Part shown: positions 34,010 through 45,100 of the stretch, piece by piece
How positions within the stretch are numbered: position 1 is the first letter of the stretch
Layout: each line of letters begins with the position of its first letter
Origin: Laccaria trichodermophora
Lineage: Eukaryota; Basidiomycota; Agaricomycetes; Agaricales; Hydnangiaceae
Assembly: GCA_018417955.1 (NCBI GenBank)
Contig: JACTVC010000005.1
Span: 1,178,001-1,242,000 of the forward strand
Direction of reading: 5' to 3'
Length of the DNA: 64,000 nt
Notes under the pieces: model-generated
What the model saw: only the letters and a program-made list of their open reading frames with translations
Told to the model about the DNA's origin: nothing
The model's database searches: none
Translations under genes and position numbers: made by a program

Positions 34010-36613
34010 TCAATGTTCCTTGGCATCGCCCGTCAGAGGTGCAACAGTGTCAGACCTCAATTTAAAAGAGGTCACCATGCCCTGACTTGCACCGTACTTG
34101 AGCTTTACAATTCTATTGTCCAGAGATCCTGCTTCGACTCCATCATTGTCTTCACGTCCTGCTGCTGGCATGGGAGCAGCAAATCTGTGGCGTACAGAGA
34201 TAGATTGTTGACACGAGGGGCACCTCGTCACCGATGCAGAACAGTCCTCGCAGAGTTCATGACCGCAAGGTCCTAGGCTGATGGTTGCCATCTCGTAAAC
34301 ACAGTAAGCACACTCTCTGTCAAGGCTTGACCTCCCCTTCGTCGATTTTTCTTGTTGGGCCAGCTGAGATACTGACAGAATGTTCGACAGAGGGGTCGGA
34401 GTTGTGGCATTGTTAGCAACTGGAATGTGCTCATCATACAACTCAAACCATGGATAGCCGTTCTCCAGATACGTCTTTGTACTGACCGGGGACGGTGGAA
34501 TTGGGAGACCGGTCACAGATGTAAAATGAGTGGCATTGATGACCGTCACATATAGACGGCAACCACGTTGAAAGTTGTAGGCAAGTGAAGGAAGCGGATC
34601 TTTGTTAATCTTCTGGGATATGCGACCTCCCACGGAGAAGCCACCAAGCATATCGATATCTCCTCCGCCACGCAGACGCAAAACGAGATGAAGGATGGAT
34701 TCATTTTGAATGTTGTAATCTTGGAAAGAAATAAGCAAGATACCACATTCAAAATAGGAAAGCAGCACCCACCCTCAAGAGTTCTGTCATCATCAAGTTC
34801 TTCTCCAGCAAATATAAGTCGCTGCTGGTCAGGAGGAATGCCTTCGCGATCCTGAATGGTCGCCTTGAGTTGGACAACTACATCGCTTGATTGGACATCG
34901 AGGCGTATAGTCTTTCCAGTGAGGGTCTTCACGGATAGTGTCATTTTCCCTCTGTTTCCTTGACTTCCGCTATGTAACCTAGTAATGGCGTATCCGTTAA
35001 GGTGAATAACCGGCTTCTGCGTGCTCGTTGTATCTGAGATTCTAGGCCCTAGCTTGCAGAAATTCGCCGGGCTGTGTAGAAGGGAATTCATCAAGTGAAT
35101 CGTTGCCTAGATGACAAGTTGCTGACCTCTTGTCCAGGATTTGAATAGAGTCTCCTTCAGCAAGACCAAGCTCCCGGGGGGTGCGGTAAAGATTTAAATC
35201 CTTGGAAGCCTTTGTAAACAATACCGAGGTAAGATATCTTGGGAATACGTCAATCTGGATCCCTCCTTCGGACTGTAGTCTGCTATCAGCGGGGTCGTAA
35301 TTCAAGGCTCAACTTAGAGGCTTACTTCTTGTCCAGTCAATTGCCCTTCAACGGTATGGTTATGACCCAGAGGCACTGCTACAAATTCTGTTGCGAGACA
35401 GTGTGTAGTTTGCGAATAGATGTTGAGGAGACTCACGCCTAACAACGCCTGGAGCTGTTGAAATTCCATCCTCAAAAAAGCAAATTGAAAATTGACAGAT
35501 GTCACTGAACAACTAAACACGTACAAGCCAACTGTGAAGGGGGGGGGGATCCAGTCTTCAAACTTTGATCTGGCTATGATTTACCTAGAAAACTCACAGT
35601 TGTCCATAAGAATTCTCCAATGGTAAATAATCTTGTTTCCCCTTCACCGAAACACCTTGAGGTGTACCCGTGAGCGCGTTAATGCCTCCAACTGAGACCT
35701 TCAAGGCGCATGGCTGGAGTGGACGAAAGGACATCCACATGGCTTCTTTCTGATACATGCTCTTTGAAAAGAATGTTGGTCATCTTCTCATCCCAGGATA
35801 CGAGGAACTTACAAGGAATATGCCTCCCTTGGACACCACCGACTTTGGAAGACGGTCGGTGAAATTTCCGACATTACTTGAAATGTATCAGGCAAGTTTC
35901 TTAGCAGACTACGCGAACTTACAATAGTTTAAAAGGTCCCAGGCCAGGAGGAAGGGCATGAACTTTGTTGTTATCTGTGGAACAGTGAGTTCATTCGCCA
36001 CTGTGACTCCGACCAGTACTTTACCCGGAACACGGATTGTCCTGTCCAAAATAATAATTAATTGCCCAGACATGCTAAAAGCAACTTGATGAACCTTTCA
36101 AACCCAATGCTAGCAAGGCCACCAACTTTGACCTTGTTGTGGTTGCCAATTGTTGCAGACGTTGCGGTAGAGTCAAAGGTTCGAGGATCCGTGCTGTGGG
36201 GATAGACATTGTTATAGAAATGGAGCAAAGGCTGGTCACTGTTCGGAATTAAGATTTGAAGGGCAAAAATGTCATTCAACGTCATTGTTAAGTGATTCGA
36301 CCCACAGATTGATTTGACCACTGAGGCCGTTGAAATTCGACGGTGCGGAGGTGATTTTGAGATCGTACGGTATAGGACGACCGACCAGAATGGAAGGGTT
36401 GGGGAAACCTATGTAATTGGTCAAATGGATGTCGGATGTTACGTAGATGCTTTCAGGACGGCACTTGCCCCGTTTATTCAATCTCTGCTGCAAGTCGCCC
36501 AATACAAGGGGCTGAGGAATCTTTCCCAGATCGACACTCTGCTCTATACCCTTTTCGTCCTTGAGAAAAACAACGACTTGCACGTTTTCCGGATAGTTGT
36601 TGGCACTGAGCAT
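34010..36613 (-). CDS. Ubiquitin-RING multidomain protein
   Basis: Multi-exon minus-strand gene; order of segments: N-terminal [20 protein letters not shown] (from ATG 36613); [98 protein letters not shown]; then a ubiquitin domain ([16 protein letters not shown] ... [17 protein letters not shown] ... [19 protein letters not shown]) split by an intron at 34721-34772; a spacer domain with [19 protein letters not shown]; and a C-terminal C3HC4-type [26 protein letters not shown]. The RING suggests ubiquitin-ligase activity, with the embedded ubiquitin fold possibly an interaction module; the diGly is internal, so processing to free ubiquitin is possible but unproven. 5' exon borders (35500-36320) are only partly resolved. 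Confidence 0.75.
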
Positions 36614-36883
36614 CTTTAGGTGTTAAGTTGGGACAACCTTTGGATGAACTCGTAGACGCCGAAGGCTATGCATAATGCATTGGGTCACAGTCTAGGTCGT
36701 CGTTTCGGGAAAGTCCGAATGCAAGCTCTTCAATCTGTGTAAACATTCAGCAAGATGAAATGATATACTTCGCTAGTAAGCATATGTATGAATAGTTTCA
36801 GAGGTCCTTTCCCTTCCTCGCATTGAATGAAAAATCGCGACATATGCCGACACTCCCATATAACACGCCATCTTCCTGATGTA

Positions 36884-37780
36884 TTAATTTTCTTTGGTCT
36901 CTGCATTCTTTTCCAGAGCTTTCCCATCTCCAGTGGTCAACGGCGAAATACCGTGACAACTCTGCTTGGAGGAGATGGCCCGTCCTTGGCTAGCACCGTA
37001 CTTGAGTTTCAGGATTCTGTCATTCGAGGTACCACCTTCGACACCATCGTCCTGGTCCACTAACGGCGTGGAAGCAATGAATGTATGACGTGCAGAGATA
37101 GCTTGTCGGCAAGAGGGGCACTGCGTTATTGATGCAGAACATTTGTCGCAGGCTTCACGTTCGTAACAGTACGAGGGTGGTTGTCGACTTCTCTGAGACA
37201 CGGCAGACACACTTTTTTTGTGGACTCGACTTCACCTGTGCCACTTTTTCTCGTTTGGCTACCGACAGAACATTTGAGAGAGGATCGGAGTTTTGGTATT
37301 GTTGGCGGCTGGGATGTATCCATCATACAACTTGAACCAGGGAAGTTCGTGCTCCAAGTACGTTTTGGCACGAACTTGAGATGTCAGACTCGGAAGGCCA
37401 GTCACCAAAGTAAGATAAGCCGTGTTTATGACCGTGACATACACCCGGCAACTTCGCTCAAAATGGTAGGCGAGTGGAGGGGATATACGGCTTCCCACAG
37501 AGAAACCGCTAAGCACGTTGGTAATCCCACCACCGAGTAAATGCAAACAGAGATGAACAGCAGAACAGTCAGAAAGTCCATAGTCTTCGGGATAATGAGC
37601 AAGAGGGGATGGTCAAATTATGAAAGCAACACGTACCCTCAACTTCAAAGTCATCCTCAAGTTGACGTATGCCATATGAAAGTTGCTGTTGGTCCGGAGA
37701 TATGCCCTTACGTTCCTGAATCAGGATTACGAGCAGAGAATCGTTTACGACAAATGGTGGTGACCCAGGACGCCCATCTG
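36884..37780 (-). pseudogene. Decayed partial copy of the ubiquitin-RING gene
   Basis: Fragments of the neighbour in three frames: ubiquitin remnant GISPDQQQLSYGIRQLEDD (about 37680), GFSVGSRISPPLAYHFERSC and RVYVTVINTAYLTLVTGLP (37259-37546), and a broken RING with CDKCSASITQCPSCRQAIS (36884-37210). The first RING cysteines lie in another frame, LRLRGG is not preserved and the 5' two thirds of the gene are absent. A tandem, truncated duplicate that no longer codes. Confidence 0.8.
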
Positions 37781-37784
37781 GATA

Positions 37785-37892
37785 CGGTAAGTGCCCTTGC
37801 TTCAGAGAAAGCCCCACGGAAAGAATAAGCAAAAGTATAGCCATCTCTGAAGACACACTTACATTCCAAGCCAACTCCATCATAAACAACAG
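37785..37892 (-). repeat. Copied junction fragment (as at 32460-32545 and 39295-39370)
   Basis: The same sequence (GTGCCCTTGCTTCAGAGAAAGCCC...) is found at the right of the WD40 gene's penultimate intron (39298-39370) and in the left fragment. Three copies mark the joints of the local duplication between 32.2 and 39.4 kb. Confidence 0.6.
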
Positions 37893-37898
37893 CCAGGT

Positions 37899-38950
37899 CT
37901 AGTACTTTCTGGAGCCGCGAATGGCCGGTTCTGCTTCGACGGCCAGAAAGGCATTCCCAGTCTCAATCACCTTCTCTGGGTATACAGCCGGATATCTCAG
38001 ACGGAAGTGGCTATAGAGACGTTCATCGGGGCGCGCACGCGGATAATAAGGATCATTGGTGTATAACGCGTCAACGAGTTCTTGAATAACCGCCCCCGCT
38101 TTTGACCATCGTCGCATCTTGACACGGATCATTAAAAACATCCCCGTTGGGAACAGCAGCAACACACTTGAAATCGATCAGATTCATGGGGGCACCACTG
38201 GAGGAGGCCGCGAATTCTATATCCCGACCATCGTATCCACCAAACCAATGCAAGCGACCCAGCATATCTCCCATTCCACACGCTATATCTTCATTTTGCC
38301 ATAATCTTCGGCATTGCCAGTTGCAACCAAACGAAGGTATCTTGCTGCTTCTAGAGGAAAGTTTGGTGAGTTGAAAAACGAGTTGGCCAGGGGCCTTCCA
38401 CTCGTGGGAAGCACGTCAAGAACTCTCCCAAAGTAGAGTCGACAGAGAGTGGGTAAGATTGCTTCCTTCTGGCTAGGGGGTAGAAGAATGTGCGGACTAA
38501 CTGTTCGATGGACAAGGGAAGGGACTCAGGACTTGGGTCATGGCATATGCAGCGTTGGACAGCCCGAGCGCTTTGAAATCGCCATGGCTGACAGAGGGGC
38601 GAGTGGCACTGCATCGAAAGGAGACACAATAGGGGAGATCAGGGGACTGTTGGGCAACAGGGGGTCTATGTAAAAATGCAAGAGGACGAGGAATGGCAAA
38701 AAAAAGAGTCAGAGTCGCAGCCTCAGAGTTCGTACAATTTGGAGATTGTCTCGAACTCGGCTTCGAGTTCCAGCGCTCCTTCAAAGCGACTGGGATAGAG
38801 ACGCTGGCGAAGCTGCCCCTTCCAATAGCGACTCCATCCTACGACGGATTTACGGGGTCCGTTGTGTCCATTCAGCGATTGGAAAAGGGGTTTGGTAGGT
38901 TGAAAATGGCATGTAAGATAGATGTGCCATTTATAGAGCTCGAACGACAC
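37899..38950 (-). pseudogene. Decayed copy of the DUF3669-type gene
   Basis: Matches the intact gene at 32553-33542 end to end but in several frames: MRRWSKAGAVIQELVDALYT and NDPYYPRARPDERLYSHF (37899-38110), MGDMLGRLHWFGGYDGRDIE and NLIDFK (38161-38274), SHGDFKALGLSNAAYAMTQV (about 38590), FFAIPRPLAF (about 38690), LEAEFETISKLYEL (about 38740). The glycine loop/Lys exon start is lost (WSRYWKGQLRQRL). Multiple indels; no continuous frame. Tandem duplicate in decay. Confidence 0.82.
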
Positions 38951-39028
38951 TCAGTAGGGCAGAGCGGGAGCGAGCATGGCGTAGGCCAAGCGTAGCCTGG
39001 AGTATATAGCAATCATCATCTGAAGCTA

Positions 39029-40545
39029 CTAATTCTCAACCACCTCTTTTGAAACTACTTTCGAAGTGCCTTCCTCAAGTTGAGGCGGCGACACTTTTCT
39101 CCAGACTTCAATAATACCTTGGCCTTTCTTCGTGAATCCTCCAACGATGAACCTCTTCTCATCGGCGATGAGGGTATTGACTTTTTGAATTCCTTCGCTC
39201 TCCTTCTGCCACAATTGCTTGAGTACAACTTGACCCACTGTCGGGTCATACTCCAAATAGTAGTGAGTCAGGACGCCCATCAAGGTGGATATGGTAAGTG
39301 CTCTTGCTTCAGAAAAAGCCCTGTGGAAACTATGAACAGAAGTACAGTCGCATCTGAAGACCCACTTACATGGCGACGATGGGACCCTCTGCAATTTTAA
39401 TGAGAAGAGTTTCATCCTCATCGAGACCTCCCCATTTTTTCCCTTTCTTCCTCTTTCCACCAGTGACCTTCTTTTCTCCGCCGAAACCTAACCATAAGCG
39501 GCCGTCTGCTGTACCGGCGGCTAGAACCCCCGAAGGCGATACGGCTAGTGACATGACGAACGGTGGGGCCAGCGCTGCGCCCCCGGCATTCTGAGCGTAT
39601 GATTCTAGTGGAACATTTGAGTCAAACGAGGGCCACGAGAGAATGGAGTCGACTAACCCATGAGGCAGGAGGACAAAACGTCTCCTTGCGTGTAATCATA
39701 GTGTTGCAACTTTCTGTCGTACCCGCCACTAACAAGCTCCTGTGGTCGACCTGGTACACACTTGACAGAACCACACACCTGATCGTTTCCGTCCGGTCAG
39801 CGCTTGCACTTTTGGTCTTTCCAAAAAAAACGCACACTCTCATGACCCGTTTTCATCTTTACAACCTCCTCTGTCGCCAAATTCACGACTCCCACAGCTC
39901 CAGAGTCCATGCTGAAGGCTAGATGACTCTTATTGCTACTCAACGAAAGCTTACTAAACGCATTCAGCGCACAAAACGCGTACAGCTGAAGCTTCACGAA
40001 CCTCATTCAGCGTATCAATCTCTGACGCGGCCTCTGGGTTTCCAATCTTGATGGTGCTCAATGCATCTTCGGGGGATTGCATCAGTTTGGGAGAGTCCAG
40101 CCGAAACAGGGAAATCTATTAGAGCACATAAACTTGAGTAGACCAGAAGTTGAGAAGGCAAGACAAACTCGTTTCCCATGTGCTACCCAGGCATCGCGGA
40201 GCTCCGAGCCTGGTCTTTTGATGCAAATTATAGATGACACTTCGTTTCCAAGTCCCCTGACGGCCTTCAGGACTTTGAAAGTCGAGAGGTCGTAAACACG
40301 CAGAGAACCGTCATCTATAGAAGGTAATTCATCAGACAACACCCTGTTGTATGGATACTTCTATACATGCCTGATCCTGCGTAAAGCTGCCCAGGATGGC
40401 CAAAGGCAAGTGAAGAGATGTGTGCTGGAGTGGTGAATGTTTTCTCAAGAGAGAAGACGTCTGCGGTTTCAGTACCCTCAATATCTTTGGTTGACATTCT
40501 TGCGGCTTGGGACTTTGCCACAAGTCTGCCACGACGTGGGTGCAA
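39029..40545 (-). CDS. WD40-repeat protein (WDR53-like)
   Basis: Multi-exon minus-strand gene. In order: LHPRRGRLVAKSQAARMSTK (about 40530), TTPAHISSLAFGHPGQLYAGS, DDGSLRVYDLSTFKVLKAV with RGLGNEVSSIICIKRPGSEL, ALSTIKIGNPEAASEIDTL, KLSLSSNKSHLAFSMDSGAV, HESV (start of the next blade), ELVSGGYDRKLQHYDYTQGD, PPFVMSLAVSPSGVLAAGTA, KKWGGLDEDETLLIKIAEGP, STLMGVLTHYYLEYD, ESEGIQKVNTLIADEKRFIV. Such beta-propellers act as scaffolds; the closest animal relative in my memory is WDR53. The 5' end is unresolved: a further upstream segment (MSLSTLQDHDDGVKKARDD, about 40660) is in another frame and may be exon 1. Its 3' end was copied to 32250-32545. Confidence 0.7.
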
Positions 40546-40861
40546 GTCAGGGTATAGTTCATCACCAAATATTAAATAGGGGCTGCGTAAAATTCTTGGT
40601 CACGAGATCATCTCGTGCTTTCTTCACACCATCATCATGGTCTTGAAGAGTTGACAAGCTCATAATGGCAGCCAGCTGGTCTACATATATGACAGAGGTA
40701 CAGTACATAAACCATTTACAAGGGAGTACCGGGAATTGAAGCCATGACCTGGAGTAAGGGAGAGGTCAGAGTGCTGAAAGAAATTTAGTAGTGATTCTCC
40801 CAAAATTTATTATTACTAACACAACATATTCACAAGCCTTAGACATTTGAAGACTTGTGAG

Positions 40862-41156
40862 CAGTGGTGTCAATGACCTGGGTCATGACTGGTCAGGCTG
40901 GGGTCAGTCAAAAAATGGTCAAAATGGCTAAAAATCGGACTGACTAGTCAGAAATCAGTTGTGAGATCATATCTATTGCTTTTGTCCACATGAAAAGAAC
41001 AGCAAGGCAAGTGAACCAGTCACAATTTGTTGAAGTCCATTGAAACTCTGACATCAGGTGATCATGTTGAGTCATGAGGCAGTGTGAAAGTTCCAACACT
41101 CCTCATTCTTCCTTGGTTCTTCCTTCCCACCACATTGACAGAAGGTCCAATTCATA
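40862..41156. repeat. Left part of a 1.2 kb repeat, split by the Plavaka insertion
   Basis: Sequence at 41022-41154 (ACAATTTGTTGAAGTCCATTG ... GTCCAATTCA) matches 60915-61033 of the uninterrupted copy. The outer end GCAGTGGTGTCAATGACC (40861) is repeated inverted at 57780-57796. The matching right part resumes after the transposon at 55839. Confidence 0.65.
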
Positions 41157-41296
41157 CAGTGCCTTGCATATTGTTTTGCACAACAAAATTCATAGTGCAG
41201 CATTTGATGTGACCACCTGTCAATCAAATTTAGCTGAATAAGGTCTGATCTGAAGCTCGAAGACTCACATTCATTGTCAAATATAGTCTCGTTCCT

Positions 41297-41414
41297 GACA
41301 TTATAGGGCAGGATCAAGGCTGTTCAGGAGGGAGATGAGATCCCATCAGCAGACTTTAAAGTTGGAGGCAAAAAAATGAGAAAATTCATGCACAAGATCC
41401 TGCCCTATAATGTC
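41297..41414. repeat. 19 bp perfect inverted repeat in the Plavaka left arm
   Basis: GACATTATAGGGCAGGATC at 41297-41315 is inverted at 41396-41414, with 80 bp between. It lies about 140 bp inside the left end, where subterminal transposase-binding sites are expected. Confidence 0.6.
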
Positions 41415-42118
41415 TGGTGCATTTTGATAGGAAGGGGTAGGCTCGTGTGACAGGCTTGTAACACACCTCATCCTCAAGAAGTCCTGCATCCCAAATCATC
41501 TCTACATCTTTCATATCAGCTCCAAAATTATTTCTGAATTTTATAGCATGCTTTATCACCAATAAAGTATAAAATAACTGAGCTCTACACTTTAGCTTCA
41601 TTGTGAGCAAATAAACATAGTTGAAGGAGAATACAAGCCTTCTGAGAGGTCAGGGGGGCAGGAAACAAAATCAGTCTTTCAAAATGAGCTTGTAAAAATA
41701 AAAGCTAATATTCTCTTAAATCCTATGTACAAACAATGACAAGGGACAGCATTTTGCACTTCACAGTACCCAGATTTGTGCATTGGATAAGGCAAAATAT
41801 GTTATCTGCTTGTGCAACATCCCTACAGTCCAAAGCAGGCAACTTGCATATCCTCAGTTTCATAAGGCCAAAACATATAGTCTACATGGTTTCCAAGCAA
41901 TTAGGCAGGTCCATCAGCAAGATAGCACATTGTTTGGCAGCACTTGTGACAGTTGGCACATTTGAGCTGTTTGCGAAACACAGAAAAATCAGCCAAGCAT
42001 TCCAAGTTCAATCCCAACCCAGACCAAAATTTTCCAAAAAACCCCAATTCAGCCAAGACCTCAATTCAAGGTAATTACTACAAGCTAAACAAGTTTTATT
42101 ACAATGTGGTACTACATG

Positions 42119-45100
42119 TTAAAAGCAAATTTCGTGAGCATGGTGATCAGCATACTTATTGACAAAGTATGATTCAAACACATTGAGTGAATAAGAAAAA
42201 TGGAAGTCAAATGGAAGAACATCCCACCTGAAAACAGGTAAGAGGTGTGCACTACGAAGGAAAGTGTCAAGGTGGAGAATGGAAACAATATGTTGACCAT
42301 TCTGGTATGTCTCAGGTCGAACCTTCCACATCCCTGTTTCCGAATTGGGTGCTGTGCCCACACGTTTGAACCAATCAACGAGCGCATATGGGTATGTCTT
42401 CCCATCATACTCAAATGAAAAGAGAAGTTTTACCTGGACCACACTCATCCCCCTCATGCCTGGCTTGTCTTGGTCCTCAACTACTAACGCGCAATCGCAT
42501 TGTGGCCTGTGCTTTCGCCAAGATGGAGTGGACTGTATATGCTCGGTTCGCATGCCCTGAATGCCTGACTTGTCGCTTGGTGCATAGAAGGTGGCGATGG
42601 TGGAGTGAAAGACAGACACCTTGCTTGTTGGATATGGGCATTGCTGAATGGGTATGTCAGCTGATGAGGTGCTGTCATCTGTGTGGAGTTGGTCATAGAG
42701 GAAACATCGGGTAAGTTCAACGAGTGGAGGGCAGCCGATGTGGTTGGCCAACTCAGCGAGGTGGTGTGGATAAGCTTGTACTAGAAAGTATGAATTAGTG
42801 ACAGCAAAGTAGTAGAGATTGAAAGAAAACTTACTTCAGGTTCTTGCCAGTGCAACATTCCCAGTCACATACTCGTCGATGATGCCGGTGTCCTCATCAT
42901 CATTGCTGAGGGGTATGATAGGTTTTGGAGGTGGCAAATGGGAAGGGGGAAGCATCTGATGCTCGATGAAATCCACATGTGCTTGAAGGAGCTTGTCCAG
43001 CCGCTGATTGGTAAGCAGCATCTGCCCCAAAGCTTTGTAGCGATTTGAATGATGCCAAGGCTGTTTGACAGCAGTAATGTGGCAGGACTCAGTGATTGAT
43101 GAACATAGCCCACCAGGAGCCCCAAACTCCTGGATTTGATGGATGAGGTGGACAAGAGAGTGTTGGCGGGGAAGGTTGAAGCTGGTAGGTTGAACACCAG
43201 ATGTACGAAAAATTTCACAGTGTGTGTGAAACCTCTTAATGGCTGTCTGGAGCGTGGCGAGTGATTCTTGAGTGATGTCAGCTTGACGGGCAATGTAGCA
43301 GGCATCCAAAAATGTGCTGATACATTGCACCATTTCAGGGGGTACATATCCTGAGATAGCTGGAAGATAAACCTATATTTGTTTTAAGTAATGGTATGAT
43401 ACCTAACGAAAAAGATTTTACCTTCATGAGAGCCTTTGAGTCATCACCTGTCCACTGCTTGAACTGGCGACCATGAGGAAAGCAGCAAAGTCCTGAAAAT
43501 GATGGTGCTGCTGTGATACTTGACAGGTTTCAGAGTAATCTCAACAGTGGGAAGGAAGAAGGTACCAACTGGCAGTCAATGTCATCCAAAATCTCATTAG
43601 CCTGAGCTTCGCTGTGTTCAAGGTAAAGGTAATCACCAACCCATTGGACTAAATGGTCTTTGAATGTACCCTTGATCAATTGATGGAGTAGATCCGCTGA
43701 CAGCATTTCGTGGATGTCGGTGCATGGAAAGTGAAAGGTAAATGGCTGTAGAGTGATAAGAATGGATGTTTGTTGAAGACAAGAAAAACTCACAGTAATG
43801 TCATCATCAATACCATACTCATCCCATAATCTTTTCAAATCAAGCTCATTGATGAGCCCTTCTGTGAATTGTTGTGAGCGGCTATCCACCAACCCATCTA
43901 GGTTTGTTGGAAGAGCCATGCATCTGGATAGGGATTTAATTACAGCACTTTTCAAAAAGGTTGACAATAACGTGATTTGTGGGAAAGAAAAGAAGAGGTG
44001 ACCCTAGATTAGGGTTAGTCCAATTTGAGCGCGATTTCCTGCTCCCCATCGCTTTCCTTCTGTTCTAGTACCATGGCTCCCAAGAAATCCACTAAAACTT
44101 TACCTGCTCCCACTGATACACGTCCACAACAAACTAAACATCCCAACATTGCTCCGAAACCAACTTCAGCAGTCTTAGCTGCCCTGAGAGAGGAAGAAGA
44201 ATCGGATAGCACTACCAACCGTAACTCCGACAGCGACGACGACGAGGAGATCGCGAACGCAGCTGATGAGAGCAACCCTGAGGCTGGTGATGAAGGCAGT
44301 GATTCCGACTCTGTTGAAGAGGTCCCAATTGCAGTTCCACGAAAACGCGCAAAAGCTTCGAACAACACCACTATGCCAAAAAGTCTGTCCACACATATAC
44401 TTCCATATTGTGTCATGAGCTGAATCTCCCTTAGAAAAGGCCAAGAAGACCGCTGAGCAAAGATCCGATGCTGGAAACCCACCAATCACTCCTTCGCGCC
44501 CAACTACGAAGATAAACTACAACCTGCTCTTCTTTTCGGCTGAAGATCTCGCTCGTCGTGATCCCAAGGCGGGCTACCTTATTCTTGGTGATGATATCGC
44601 TTAGGAAGACTTCTACACCCACATGAAAATCAAGGCCTGTGATCAACTTTTTCCAAATCAACCTGTTGTCAATGATAATTCCTTTAATATGACTTTTTCT
44701 ATTGCTCGTCATGTTCCGATTGCACTTTCCCTCTCCTCTGCTGCTGACTATGCTCATCTCCTTACCAATGCTTCGAAAATGAAAAAGAATCCCACTGTGA
44801 AGGTCTTGTTGACTAGTCGTGCCCCAAACTTGGTACGTGAATCGTGAATTTGTATTTATGCAGTTGCATGATGAATATCATTTGCAGGAGCCCGGAAAAG
44901 AAAATATAGCTGCTCCTGCAGCTCCTGCCCAAAACGATGGTCGTCCCGAACTCAAGGGTCCTGCTGAAAAGAAGAAGAAGAGTAGGGTATGTATCGTTCC
45001 ATCAATGTTTTGATTTATCGGAAGAAGCAATGGTGCTTCCCTTACCATTTGCTAGGTGCCACGAGAGTCAGATATTCTCCCCGCCAATTTCGCAATCAAC

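Noticed and set aside
44005..44017. Telomere-like GATTAGGGTTAG in the mariner ends
   Set aside because: Only about two units, present in both inverted ends as part of the element; no tandem array, so not a telomere.
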